Assembly: GCF_003781945.1 (NCBI RefSeq)
Contig: NZ_RJJW01000002.1
Location: forward strand, 490,864-540,387
From: Halorubrum sp. CSM-61
GTDB lineage: Archaea > Halobacteriota > Halobacteria > Halobacteriales > Haloferacaceae
Direction: 5' to 3'
Length of the DNA stretch: 49,524 nucleotides
The position numbers and the translations under genes were made by a program. Below are positions 16,365 through 24,290 of this stretch, one piece after another (within the stretch, counting starts at the first letter, position 1; each line of letters opens with the position of its first letter). The notes beneath the pieces were generated by a model. It saw only the letters and a program-made list of their open reading frames with translations, had not been told where the DNA came from and searched no databases.

Positions 16365-16973
16365 TTATAAACCCGAATGCGGTCGGCGTCGCCGGCGGCT
16401 CCGCCGCCGGCTGTCACCGGGCTTCGCCCGGTTGCCCGAGGGACTGTGTCCCTCGCTGCAAGAGGCGCGTCGCGCCTCCCTGCGTGCCTCCGAGCGGCCG
16501 CCCTCGGCGACCGTTGAGGAGCACGCGCGAGGGAGTCGCTGGCGCCGTCGGCGCCAGCGACAGGGCGAGAGCGAAGCTCTCGCTAGCAACCGGACGTAGT
16601 CCGGTGACGAGGTTGGGGAGGCGTGAGGCGCCGTGCGGTTGCGGGTGGGTGGGACTCAAAGGGGCAGTCGCCGGCGGCTTCGCCGCCGGCTGCCAGAGGC
16701 GCGAAGCTCTCGCCCTGCCGCGAGGGCGGCGCAGGCGTTCACGAGAGCGGAGCTCTCGTGAGCCAATCAGAACGCTTCGCGTTCTGATGACGACGTAAGC
16801 ACCGCAAGGAGTGAGCAAAGCGAACGACTGAGGAGCGTGGTTCGAGAGAGCGAAGCTCTCTCGTCATCACGAAAGGCGCTTCGCGCCTTTCGAACGACAG
16901 CGAGCGTGCGCCGCCCTCACGGCTGGGGCTTTGGAGGTGTTCACCGCCGATCTGCAGTCAACCACTTATAAAC
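16365..16973 (+). repeat. Dispersed structured repeat, copy 2, expanded by nested hairpins
   Basis: It is bounded by ttataaac at 16365-16372 and 16966-16973. The order of cores is as in the other copies: stem 3 (16495-16513), stem 2 (16535-16561), gaggttggggaggcgtgag, gggactcaaaggggcag (16651-16667), gacgtaagcaccgca, and gctggggctttggaggtgttcacc. Between these cores lie extra perfect hairpins of 7-10 bp with three-base loops, absent from the other copies. It is therefore about twice the normal size. Reading frames across it are not conserved. Confidence 0.85.
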
Positions 16974-17028
16974 GATCGATAGAACCATCAAAAACGCTCA
17001 TCACCCGTCCGCCGATCGCATCCGACTA

Positions 17029-18426
17029 TTACTCCGCGTCGTTCGGAGCCGCCTCGGGCTCGCCGCCCGACTCGACCGCCTCGTCCTCGCTCATCGACTT
17101 CGCCGCCTCCGCGGCGTCGAGCACGGTGACCCGCGCCGACATGATCCGGGTGTTGTCCACGCGCTCGATCCGGATCCGGACCCCGTCGAACTCGATCTCC
17201 TCGCCCTCCTCGACGAGGCGCCCCGCACGATTAAACACGAAGCCGGCGAGCGTCTCGAACTCCTCGCCCTCGGGGAGATCGATTCCGAGAATCTCGTTGA
17301 CCTCGTCGATGTTCACCTCCCCCTGCACGACGGCGACGTTGTCCTCTAAGAACTCCACCGGGGCCTCCTCGTCGCCCTCCAGGATCTCGCCGACGATCTC
17401 CTCGACCATGTCTTCGAGGGTGATGATCCCCTCCGTGGTCCCGAACTCGTCGATGACGGTGACCATCTGGAGGCGGTTGTCCTGCATCTCCGCGAGCAGC
17501 TCGTCGGCGTTCTTCGACTCGGGGACGTGCAGCGTCGGCTTCACGACCCGCTCCAGCGACGGCTCGCCCTCGGAGTAGCGAAGCTCGCGCACTAAGTCCC
17601 GCACCGTGACGACGCCGATGATGTTGTCGAGGTTCCCCTCGTAGACGGGGACGCGCTCGTGGTCGGCCTGGATGCACTTCTCGATCGCCTCCTCGACGGA
17701 GGACTCCTTCGCGACCGCGGTGACGTCGAGGCGGGGTGTCATCACCTCCTTGGCGATGGTGTTGTTGAACCGGAAGATGCGGTCGAGCATCTCGCGTTCC
17801 TCCTCCTCGATGACGCCCTCGCGCTCGCCCGTCTCGATGATGTTTTGGATCTCCTCGCGGGTGACGTACGTCGACTCGATCGCGGCCCGACCGCCGGTCA
17901 CCTTGTTGACCGCGCGGGTGAGGTAGTCGAAGACGACGACGAGCGGGTACAACACGCCCTCGGAGAGCTTCAGCGGGCGGGCGATCCGCAGCGCCCACGA
18001 CTCGGTGTTCTCGACGGCGTACGACTTCGGCGCGGTCTCGGCGAACAGCAGCACGATCGCCGTGATCCCGAAGGTGGTGAGCAGGATGGTGACCACCGCG
18101 CTCTCGACGTAGACGCCGATGAGCGTCGTCGCGATCGCCGTGATGCCGATGTTCACGAGGTTGTTGCCGACGAGGATCGTCACCAGCAGCCGGTGGGGGT
18201 TCTGCTTCAGGCCCTCGATCGTCTCGGCGCTGCCGACGCCCTCCTCGACGAGGCTCTCGATCCGGTGTTTCGGCAGCGAGAACATGGCGATCTCCGACGA
18301 GGAGAAGAACGCCGACATCGCGAGCAAGACGATTATCGTGAGGACGCCGAGGACCGTCACGATCGGGTCGTCCATGGCTGGCAGCTGCGGAACGCCGGTC
18401 GTCAACGTGGTCGACCACAAGCCCAT
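17029..18426 (-). CDS. CorC/HlyC-type (CNNM) membrane protein with CBS pair
   Basis: This 465-residue protein has an N-terminal DUF21/CNNM transmembrane domain (about residues 20-190: SAFFSSSEIAMFSLPKHRI, ILVGNNLVNIGITAIATTL). A CBS-domain pair follows (MTPRLDVTAV..., VTVRDLVRELRYSEGEP, MVTVIDEFGTTEGIITLEDM), then a C-terminal CorC_HlyC domain (about 370-445). The family is linked to Mg2+ or Co2+ export or regulation, with nucleotide-sensing CBS domains. Substrate is not certain here. It is a single gene; an in-frame ATG at 18375 is an alternative start. Confidence 0.9.
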   Translation of the reverse strand: MGLWSTTLTTGVPQLPAMDDPIVTVLGVLTIIVLLAMSAFFSSSEIAMFSLPKHRIESLVEEGVGSAETIEGLKQNPHRLLVTILVGNNLVNIGITAIATTLIGVYVESAVVTILLTTFGITAIVLLFAETAPKSYAVENTESWALRIARPLKLSEGVLYPLVVVFDYLTRAVNKVTGGRAAIESTYVTREEIQNIIETGEREGVIEEEEREMLDRIFRFNNTIAKEVMTPRLDVTAVAKESSVEEAIEKCIQADHERVPVYEGNLDNIIGVVTVRDLVRELRYSEGEPSLERVVKPTLHVPESKNADELLAEMQDNRLQMVTVIDEFGTTEGIITLEDMVEEIVGEILEGDEEAPVEFLEDNVAVVQGEVNIDEVNEILGIDLPEGEEFETLAGFVFNRAGRLVEEGEEIEFDGVRIRIERVDNTRIMSARVTVLDAAEAAKSMSEDEAVESGGEPEAAPNDAE

Positions 18427-18587
18427 ACTCCCTCATTCTCCGTCCGGTGACCGTTAAAGGGTTACTCTCCGTACCGGTCCGCGAGATCGACGCGGGCCTC
18501 GGCGTCGACCGTCCCCGGCGTCGACCGTCCCCGGCGTCGACCGCCGCCGCCGACACGGTTAGGGGGCCGGCGCCCGACGGATCGCCC

Positions 18588-18917
18588 ATGAGCGACCCAC
18601 CGATCACCCTGTACCGCCTGCAGGCGTGTCCCTACTGCGAGCGCGTCGTCCGCACCCTGAACGAGCTGGGGCTTGAGTACCGGTCGCGGTACGTCGAGCC
18701 GATGCACTCCGAGCGCAACGTCGTCAAGCGCGTCTCCGGCGCCCGCAGCGTGCCGGCGATCGTCGACCGTGAGACGGGCGTGACGATGTCCGAGAGCGCG
18801 AACATCGTGGAGTACCTGCGGGGGACGTACGGTGACGCGGCGACCGATGGGGGCCGCGCAGCCGACGACGCGGCGACCGATGGGGGCCGCGCAGCCGACG
18901 CCGAGGGAGGTGCCTGA
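18588..18917 (+). CDS. Glutaredoxin-like / GST N-terminal thioredoxin-fold protein
   Basis: From ATG 18588 it is 109 residues; upstream in-frame codons are low complexity and unlikely to be translated. It has a CPYC redox motif at residues 14-17 (YRLQACPYCERVVRTLNELG), a SVPAIVD cis-Pro loop and an ESANIVEYL C-terminal helix, as in glutaredoxin or GST N-terminal domains. It is a cytoplasmic thiol-disulfide oxidoreductase. Its C-terminus carries a duplicated DAATDGGRAAD segment encoded by a 33-bp tandem repeat. The redoxin gene starts two bases after its stop, so the two likely function together. Confidence 0.88.
   Translation: MSDPPITLYRLQACPYCERVVRTLNELGLEYRSRYVEPMHSERNVVKRVSGARSVPAIVDRETGVTMSESANIVEYLRGTYGDAATDGGRAADDAATDGGRAADAEGGA
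18834..18899 (+). repeat. 33-bp direct repeat in the glutaredoxin-like gene
   Basis: Two adjacent copies of a 33-base unit (gacgcggcgaccgatggg...) keep the reading frame, adding 11 residues. It probably arose by slippage and may vary between strains. Confidence 0.85.
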
Positions 18918-18918
18918 G

Positions 18919-19428
18919 ATGCCGGACTTCGACGTCGTCTCCCTGCCCGAGACCGACCACGTCGACGAAGGCGACACCGCGCCCGACTTCGCCCGACCGC
19001 TCGTCGACGAGGAGTACTGGGAGGACCGCGCGCTCGACGAGGTCGTCGACGGCCCGACGCTCCTGCTGTTCCACCCGATGGACGGTGCCTTTCAGGCGAC
19101 GTACCTCTACAACACGGTCGACGACCACGGGTGGGCCGAGGACCTGGACGTCCTCGCCCTCTCGATCTCGACGCCGTACGCCCACAAGCGCCTGCTCTCA
19201 GAGCGCGGCGACGGGATCCGGGCCTTCTCCGACCCCGGCGCGGACGTGGTCGAGGAGTACGGCCTCGCGCACGACGTCGACGGCATGACCGGGATCACGG
19301 AGACGCGCCCGGCGGTCTTCCTCCTCGATTCCGACCGCACCGTCGAGTTCGCCTGGGTCGCGAGCGAACACCCCGAGTTCCCCGACGCCGAGGCGATCGA
19401 CGGCGCGGTCGAGCGGCTGGTCGACTGA
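18919..19428 (+). CDS. Redoxin-domain protein lacking cysteine
   Basis: This 169-residue protein has the AhpC/TSA-type redoxin layout: GDTAPDFARPLVDEE, LLLFHPMDGAFQATYLYNT, LALSISTPYAHKRLL and TRPAVFLLDSDRTVEFAWV. It contains no Cys at all. The peroxidatic Cys expected after the F-x-P segment is absent. It therefore cannot work as a normal peroxiredoxin and may be a chaperone, sensor or electron-transfer partner of the CPYC protein just upstream. GGGAGGTG lies before the ATG at 18919, which fixes the start. A T6 run at 19490 may end the transcript. Confidence 0.85.
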   Translation: MPDFDVVSLPETDHVDEGDTAPDFARPLVDEEYWEDRALDEVVDGPTLLLFHPMDGAFQATYLYNTVDDHGWAEDLDVLALSISTPYAHKRLLSERGDGIRAFSDPGADVVEEYGLAHDVDGMTGITETRPAVFLLDSDRTVEFAWVASEHPEFPDAEAIDGAVERLVD

Positions 19429-19518
19429 GGCGGAGGGACGGGGACCGGCACTCCCGGTCGCTCGCACGCGACGCACCCACTCGTCACCCTTTTTTGCGAC
19501 CACCCCGAACGACCTCCC

Positions 19519-20118
19519 GTGACAACGGACAGCGACGTGCTCCGACGGGCGGCCGAGGCGACCGCCGACGGCGACCTCGTGGTCTACCCCACCGAGACGG
19601 TGTACGGGCTCGGCGGCGACGCCCTCGACCCCGCCGCCGTCGAACGGGTGTTCGAACTGAAGGGACGGGAGCGCTCGAACCCGCTCTCGCTCGGCGTCCC
19701 GAGCGTCGACGCCGCGCTCCGCTACACCGAGCCCACCGAGTTCGCGGTCGCGTTCGCCCGGGCGTTCCTCCCCGGGCCCGTGACCGTGGTCGTCGAGCGC
19801 GGCGACGCGGTCCCGGACGCGCTCACCGCCGGGCGCGACCGGGTCGGGATCCGCGTCCCCGACCACGACCTCGCCCGCGACCTGCTCTCGGAGACCGGCC
19901 CGCTCACCGCGACGAGCGCGAACGTCTCCGGGCGCGGGAGCGTCACGCGCCTCGACGACCTCGACGACCGGATCCGCGAGGGGGTCGCGGTCGTCGTCGA
20001 CGGCGGCGAGACGCCCGGCACGGAGAGCACCGTGGTCGACCCCGAGGCGGGGACGATCCACCGGCGCGGCGCGATGGCCGGCGCGATCGAGGCGTGGCTG
20101 GACGACCCGCCGGTGTAA
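19519..20118 (+). CDS. L-threonylcarbamoyladenylate synthase (Sua5/YciO/YrdC)
   Basis: This 199-residue protein makes threonylcarbamoyl-AMP from threonine, bicarbonate and ATP for t6A37 of ANN-decoding tRNAs. Family motifs are VVYPTETVYGLGGDA, KGRERSNPLSL, FLPGPVTVVVER, VGIRVPDH and LTATSANVSG. It is the YrdC-length form without the extra C-terminal Sua5 domain. The start is GTG at 19519. The cttttttgc box just before could serve promoter or terminator roles. Confidence 0.95.
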   Translation: MTTDSDVLRRAAEATADGDLVVYPTETVYGLGGDALDPAAVERVFELKGRERSNPLSLGVPSVDAALRYTEPTEFAVAFARAFLPGPVTVVVERGDAVPDALTAGRDRVGIRVPDHDLARDLLSETGPLTATSANVSGRGSVTRLDDLDDRIREGVAVVVDGGETPGTESTVVDPEAGTIHRRGAMAGAIEAWLDDPPV

Positions 20119-20152
20119 GAGAAGTCGAAACCGCAGCGGAGTCGAATACCGT

Positions 20153-20419
20153 TCAGACCGACAGCGCGCCCTTCGCCTTGATCACGTCGAGGTCCTCGGC
20201 GTCGACCGTGTCGACGTCGAGCCAGTGGGGGACGTACTCGCGTTTGTCGTAGGCCTCGCGCTCGTCTTCGGTGCCGACGGTACACCAGAGCTGCGGCTCG
20301 TCCGGGCCGTGCCAGCCGCCCTGGACGTTGATCCCGAAACACACCAGCTCCTCGCCCTCGTACTCGATCACCGCGTCCCGCCGGATCCCGGGGTCGCCGC
20401 GAATGATGAGGTGTTGCAT
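20153..20419 (-). CDS. Conserved haloarchaeal protein, HAH_0734 family
   Basis: This is an 88-residue protein (MQHLIIRGDPGIRRDAVIEY, VCFGINVQGGWHGPDEPQLW, YVPHWLDVDTVDAEDLDVIK). The two Trp-rich strands and overall pattern match the small HAH_0734 family known only from Halobacteria. Function is unknown. It is convergent with the Sua5-type gene, with 34 bases between stops. Confidence 0.8.
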   Translation of the reverse strand: MQHLIIRGDPGIRRDAVIEYEGEELVCFGINVQGGWHGPDEPQLWCTVGTEDEREAYDKREYVPHWLDVDTVDAEDLDVIKAKGALSV

Positions 20420-20547
20420 ACTCCGTCGTTTGCGGCTTCCGTGCTTAATCGCTTCGGTACGGCGGATCCGTCGAAGTATGGGTCGCAGCTGTCAACGCCG
20501 TTCCGCGGAACTCGCGAGAGTACGTGTCTCAGTTCAGTCGATCGGCT

Positions 20548-20912
20548 GTTTATACGTGATCGAGCGGTGTCGCTGTCGGCCGTTTATACGTGATCGAGCG
20601 GTGTCGCTGTCGGCCGTTTATACGTGATCGACGGCGCTAGGGTGAACACCTCCAAAGCCCCAGCCGCGAGGGCGGCGCACGTTCGTTGCGCGCCTCGCTC
20701 GCGTTGCTCGCTGCGGTGCTTACGTCACCTGCGCTGCCCTCGCAGCTGCCCCTTTGAGTCCCACCCCGTACAGCACCGCCTCCGCACCTCACGCCTCCCC
20801 AGCCTCGTCGCTGGCGCCTTATGAGGCGCCAGCGACTCCCTCGCGCGACGCTCCTCGTGGCCGCCGATGGCGGCCACTCGGAGGCGCGCGCCACCGCACT
20901 GTTCGTTTATAA
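20548..20912 (-). repeat. Dispersed structured repeat, copy 3 (most complete)
   Basis: Read on the minus strand: ttataaac, then stem 3 (gtggccgcc-atc-ggcggccac), gagggagtcg, stem 2 (13 bp, gtcgctggcgcct-cata-...), gaggctggggaggcgtgag, gggactcaaaggggcag, stem 1 (19 positions, one wobble and one mismatch), gacgtaagcaccgcagcgag, ggggctttggaggtgttcacc, and finally three TATA-like boxes at 34-bp spacing (20548, 20582, 20616). The stem arms differ from those of other copies, but their pairing is kept. Confidence 0.88.
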
Positions 20913-21134
20913 GCGATCGCCGTAATTGCTCATACCGTTTAAATACCGTATCGGCGCCATCGATCTACGATATCCACTCCCGCTATCGATCGCAAAGCAC
21001 TCTTCAGCGATCGACTGTCACAGACCGGAACCTGTCCGAAAACGGGTTTTAACAGAGCCGAACCGGCGGGTTACGCCGACTAAACCCGCGTTTACGAGGA
21101 GTATAACCAACGGGTCGACGCCGGTCGGATCGAT

Positions 21135-22088
21135 ATGGATCCTGCGACTGTGCAGCGACGAAGCGACGAGATACTCGACGGAATCGCCGCGGCCGTGGTC
21201 ACCGAGCGGTCGACGCTAAAGACGGTCCTCGTCGGGCTGCTCTCGGACGGCCACGTCCTGCTCGAGGACGTGCCGGGGACCGGGAAGACGCTCACGGCCC
21301 GGTCGTTCGCGGACGCGGTCGACGTCTCCTTCTCGCGCGTCCAGTTCACTCCCGACCTGCTGCCGTCCGACGTCATCGGCTCGAACGTCTTCGACGAGAA
21401 GACCCGCGACTTCGAGTTCCAGCCCGGGCCGGTGTTCGCGAACGTCGTTCTCGCGGACGAGATCAACCGCGCCCCGCCGAAGACCCAGGCGGCGCTCTTA
21501 GAGGCGATGGAGGAGGGGCAGGTGACCGTCGACGGCGAGACCCATCCCCTCCCCGACCCGTTCGTCGTCATCGCCACGCAGAACCCCGTCGAGATGGACG
21601 GCACCTTCGAGCTCCCGGTCGCCCAGAAGGACCGGTTCGCCGTCAAGACCAGCCTCGGCTACCCCGACCGGGCCGGCGAGCTCGAACTGATCGACCGCCG
21701 CGCTGGTCGGCAGGCCTCCTCGCCCTCGATGCGGACGGTCTGCTCGCTCGACGCGCTCACGCGGCTCCGGCGCGTTCCGGAGTCGATCCGCGTGGAGGAG
21801 GGCGTCCGGCAGTACCTCGTCGACGTCGCCCGCGCGACGCGACGGGACGAGCGCGTGAACACCGGCGTGTCGCCGCGGGGCGTCCAGCGGTTCTTCGAGG
21901 TCGTGCGGACCCACGCCGCGCTCGCGGGGCGGAGCTACGCGACGCCGGACGACGTGAAGGCGATGGCGCCGCCCGCGCTGTCCCACCGGATAGTGGTGAC
22001 CCCCGACGCGCGCGTCTCGGGCGTCTCGACGACGGAGATCGTGGACGACGTCCTCTCGGACCTGCCGGTGCCGCAGCTGCGCCCCTGA
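21135..22088 (+). CDS. MoxR-type AAA+ ATPase
   Basis: This 317-residue protein has Walker A DVPGTGKT near residues 45-52, Walker B VVLADEINRAPPKTQAALLEAMEE, sensor-1 VIATQNPVEMDGTFELPVAQ and a C-terminal helical lid with TGVSPRGVQRF. MoxR ATPases work as chaperones that activate or assemble partner proteins, typically encoded with DUF58 (VWA-like) proteins, as here. It is convergent to the partner operon (22112-25797) rather than co-directional. The ATG at 21135 is preceded by a purine-poor context, probably leaderless. Confidence 0.93.
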   Translation: MDPATVQRRSDEILDGIAAAVVTERSTLKTVLVGLLSDGHVLLEDVPGTGKTLTARSFADAVDVSFSRVQFTPDLLPSDVIGSNVFDEKTRDFEFQPGPVFANVVLADEINRAPPKTQAALLEAMEEGQVTVDGETHPLPDPFVVIATQNPVEMDGTFELPVAQKDRFAVKTSLGYPDRAGELELIDRRAGRQASSPSMRTVCSLDALTRLRRVPESIRVEEGVRQYLVDVARATRRDERVNTGVSPRGVQRFFEVVRTHAALAGRSYATPDDVKAMAPPALSHRIVVTPDARVSGVSTTEIVDDVLSDLPVPQLRP

Positions 22089-22111
22089 GCGTCGCGACCG
22101 ACGGGCGTCAA

Positions 22112-22861
22112 TTACCGATCGGAGCCGAAGACCAAGATTACGCCGCCGGCGACGAGCGCGACGAGCGCGCCGAACGGGAGGCCCTCGACGCCGAGCCGGG
22201 CCACTCCCAGCACGACCGCGATGGCGCCCACGCCGACGCTCGCGGCGGCCCCCGCGTGAACGAGCTCGCTCCGGGCGGTGCTCGCACCGCGTTGAACGCC
22301 GATCTGCCCGCCGACGGACACCGCGTTCTCGGCCGCGTCCCGCGCGAGGATCGTCGCGAGCGCCGCGAGCAGGAGCGCGATGGCGTCCGCCCCCTGCGTC
22401 ACTCCCGTCACGAGCACGCCGAGGAACACGAAGCCGGTGCCGACGTCGATCAGGGCCCGACTCCACCGGAACCGGACCGGCGCCAGCGCCGCGGAGAGCG
22501 TCCACAGGCCCGCGATACCGGGAAGCAACTCGAGCCGCTGGGTGACCTGCGGGGGCTGGGTGGCCGCCCGTCCCAACGCGGCGAGAACGACGAGACCCCC
22601 GCCGAGCGCGACCAGCGCACCCAGCGCCCGGAGGGCCGTCCCGTCGCGACGAACGAGCCGTGTACCGATCCCGAACGCGAGGACGCCGACGACGGCCACC
22701 CGGAGGATCTCTCGCTGGAGGGTTCCGTCGGCGACGAGCGCCGCGGCGGCACCCCCGGCGATGAGGGCGACGACGCTGCTCGCGACCGCGGGGCGGCGGA
22801 GGAAGGGAGCGGTTACCCCGTCGGAGGTCGCCGCCGGTCCCGTCGCGTCCGGCGCCGTCAT
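22112..22861 (-). CDS. Multi-pass membrane protein, DUF7519-like
   Basis: This 249-residue protein has six or more hydrophobic helices (VVALIAGGAAAALVADG, ALGALVALGGGLVVLAALG, VFLGVLVTGVTQG, LVALVAGGVILVFG). It is the last gene of the DUF4129-DUF7269-DUF58 operon, 22 bases after DUF58. From position in such clusters I believe it is the DUF7519 family. Function is unknown; it is likely part of the MoxR-linked membrane complex. Confidence 0.75.
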   Translation of the reverse strand: MTAPDATGPAATSDGVTAPFLRRPAVASSVVALIAGGAAAALVADGTLQREILRVAVVGVLAFGIGTRLVRRDGTALRALGALVALGGGLVVLAALGRAATQPPQVTQRLELLPGIAGLWTLSAALAPVRFRWSRALIDVGTGFVFLGVLVTGVTQGADAIALLLAALATILARDAAENAVSVGGQIGVQRGASTARSELVHAGAAASVGVGAIAVVLGVARLGVEGLPFGALVALVAGGVILVFGSDR

Positions 22862-22883
22862 CGGCCACCCCCCTCGGTGGGCG

Positions 22884-24290
22884 TCATCGGCTCCTCCCCC
22901 CGATGGCCGTCATCGCCGCGCCAAGCGGCTGGTCGGGCGTCCAGTCGACGACGGGGACGCCCGCGTTCCGGAGGCCGCTCAGCCGGTGGGACCGCTCCAG
23001 TCGGGCGAGCCGCCCGCCCGCGGTCTCCGCCGTGGTGACGTCCGGGCTGACGACCGTGACGGCGGTCCCGCCGCTCTCGAACCGCTGAGCGATGCGGGAG
23101 GCCTCGTCGTCGCAGAGCGGCGAGATCAACACGACCTGCGTGTCCGCCCCGATCTCGGCCCGAATCCTGGACAGCTGGGCGTCGATCGAGACCGTCCCGT
23201 CGGCATCCGCGCCGTCGCCGTTCCGACCGTCTCCGGTGACGGATCGGGGCGGGGCTCCCCCGCCCTCCCGCTCGGCCGCGCGCGCCGGTTCCGGGGGATT
23301 CAGCCCGAAGGCCGGATCGGTCGCCAGCCGACGGTGGAACCGGCCGGCGTGATCGCGACCGCCTCGGGTCGGAAGCACGCAGACGCGCCGTCCGAACCCG
23401 GCCAGTCCGACCCGGTGATTCGCGTCGAACAGCGCGTCGCCGATGCGGCCGGCGGCGTCGGCGGCGAGCGCGACCGCGTGGGGCTCGGTCGCGTCCGCGG
23501 CTCGGTACGATTCGGGCCGCGCGTCCACGCACACCACCACCTCCGCGAGCCGCTCGGTGCGGAAGGTCATCGAGGTGAGTTCGCCCGTCCGCGCGTATCT
23601 GCGCCAGTCGATTCGGCTCGCGGGGTCCCCGCGCTGGTACTCCTCGACGGAGTGGAACTCGAGCCCCTCGCCCCCCTCGTCCGTGACCAGCGGGCCCGGG
23701 TGGTGGCCGCTCGGCGCGCGCAGCGGGACGTCCGGGACCGCCGCCTCGCACTCGAAGGCGCTTGCCGCGGCGATAGAGGTCTCGACCTCCACCGATCCGC
23801 TCGCGTCGCGACAGAGGGCGGTCACCGGCTGAAACACGTGACGCCCCGGACGGGCCCGGAGCTCGTAGCTGATCGTCGCCTCGCCGCCCGGGAGCAGCGA
23901 CGTCGCACACCGCGGCGACCCGTCGGAGACCGAGAGCATCGCCGGGACCCCGTCGACGATCCGGACGTCGGCGATCGGCGCGTCCCCCTCGTTAGTGATC
24001 GTCGTCCGCACGGACACCCGCTCGCCGTCCGCCGGCGACGCCGGGTCTATCTCCCGTCGGACGGACAGATCGGGATCCGAAGTCGCAGTGAGACGCGGGT
24101 AGGCGGTGTACGCGCCGGCGACCGCGCCGACTAACAACAGTGGGGGGCGCTTCGCGAGGACGCCGATCGCCACCGCGAGCAGCGCGACGGCGGCGACCCC
24201 CTGCCAGCGACCGGTCCGCCGAACGGACGACGATCGACCCGTCCCGGACGACGGTTCGGCCGCGGCCCCGCCGTCGGTTCTGGCTGTCAC
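22884..24290 (-). CDS. DUF58 domain protein
   Basis: This 468-residue protein starts at GTG 24290, overlapping the previous stop (GTGA). Two N-terminal membrane helices (about residues 28-65) are followed by a beta-rich domain and the DUF58 signature SRIDWRRYARTGELTSMTF near residue 255, then a VWA-like segment (VVVCVDARPESY, QVVLISPLCDDEASR). DUF58 proteins pair with MoxR ATPases in envelope or complex-assembly roles. An acidic, Gly-rich insert lies around 345-375. Confidence 0.9.
   Translation of the reverse strand: MTARTDGGAAAEPSSGTGRSSSVRRTGRWQGVAAVALLAVAIGVLAKRPPLLLVGAVAGAYTAYPRLTATSDPDLSVRREIDPASPADGERVSVRTTITNEGDAPIADVRIVDGVPAMLSVSDGSPRCATSLLPGGEATISYELRARPGRHVFQPVTALCRDASGSVEVETSIAAASAFECEAAVPDVPLRAPSGHHPGPLVTDEGGEGLEFHSVEEYQRGDPASRIDWRRYARTGELTSMTFRTERLAEVVVCVDARPESYRAADATEPHAVALAADAAGRIGDALFDANHRVGLAGFGRRVCVLPTRGGRDHAGRFHRRLATDPAFGLNPPEPARAAEREGGGAPPRSVTGDGRNGDGADADGTVSIDAQLSRIRAEIGADTQVVLISPLCDDEASRIAQRFESGGTAVTVVSPDVTTAETAGGRLARLERSHRLSGLRNAGVPVVDWTPDQPLGAAMTAIGGRSR

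Noticed and set aside
20637-20759. GGAGGTG in ggggctttggaggtgttcacc as a ribosome-binding site
   Set aside because: It matches the 16S 3' end, but no conserved start codon or reading frame follows in any of the five copies.
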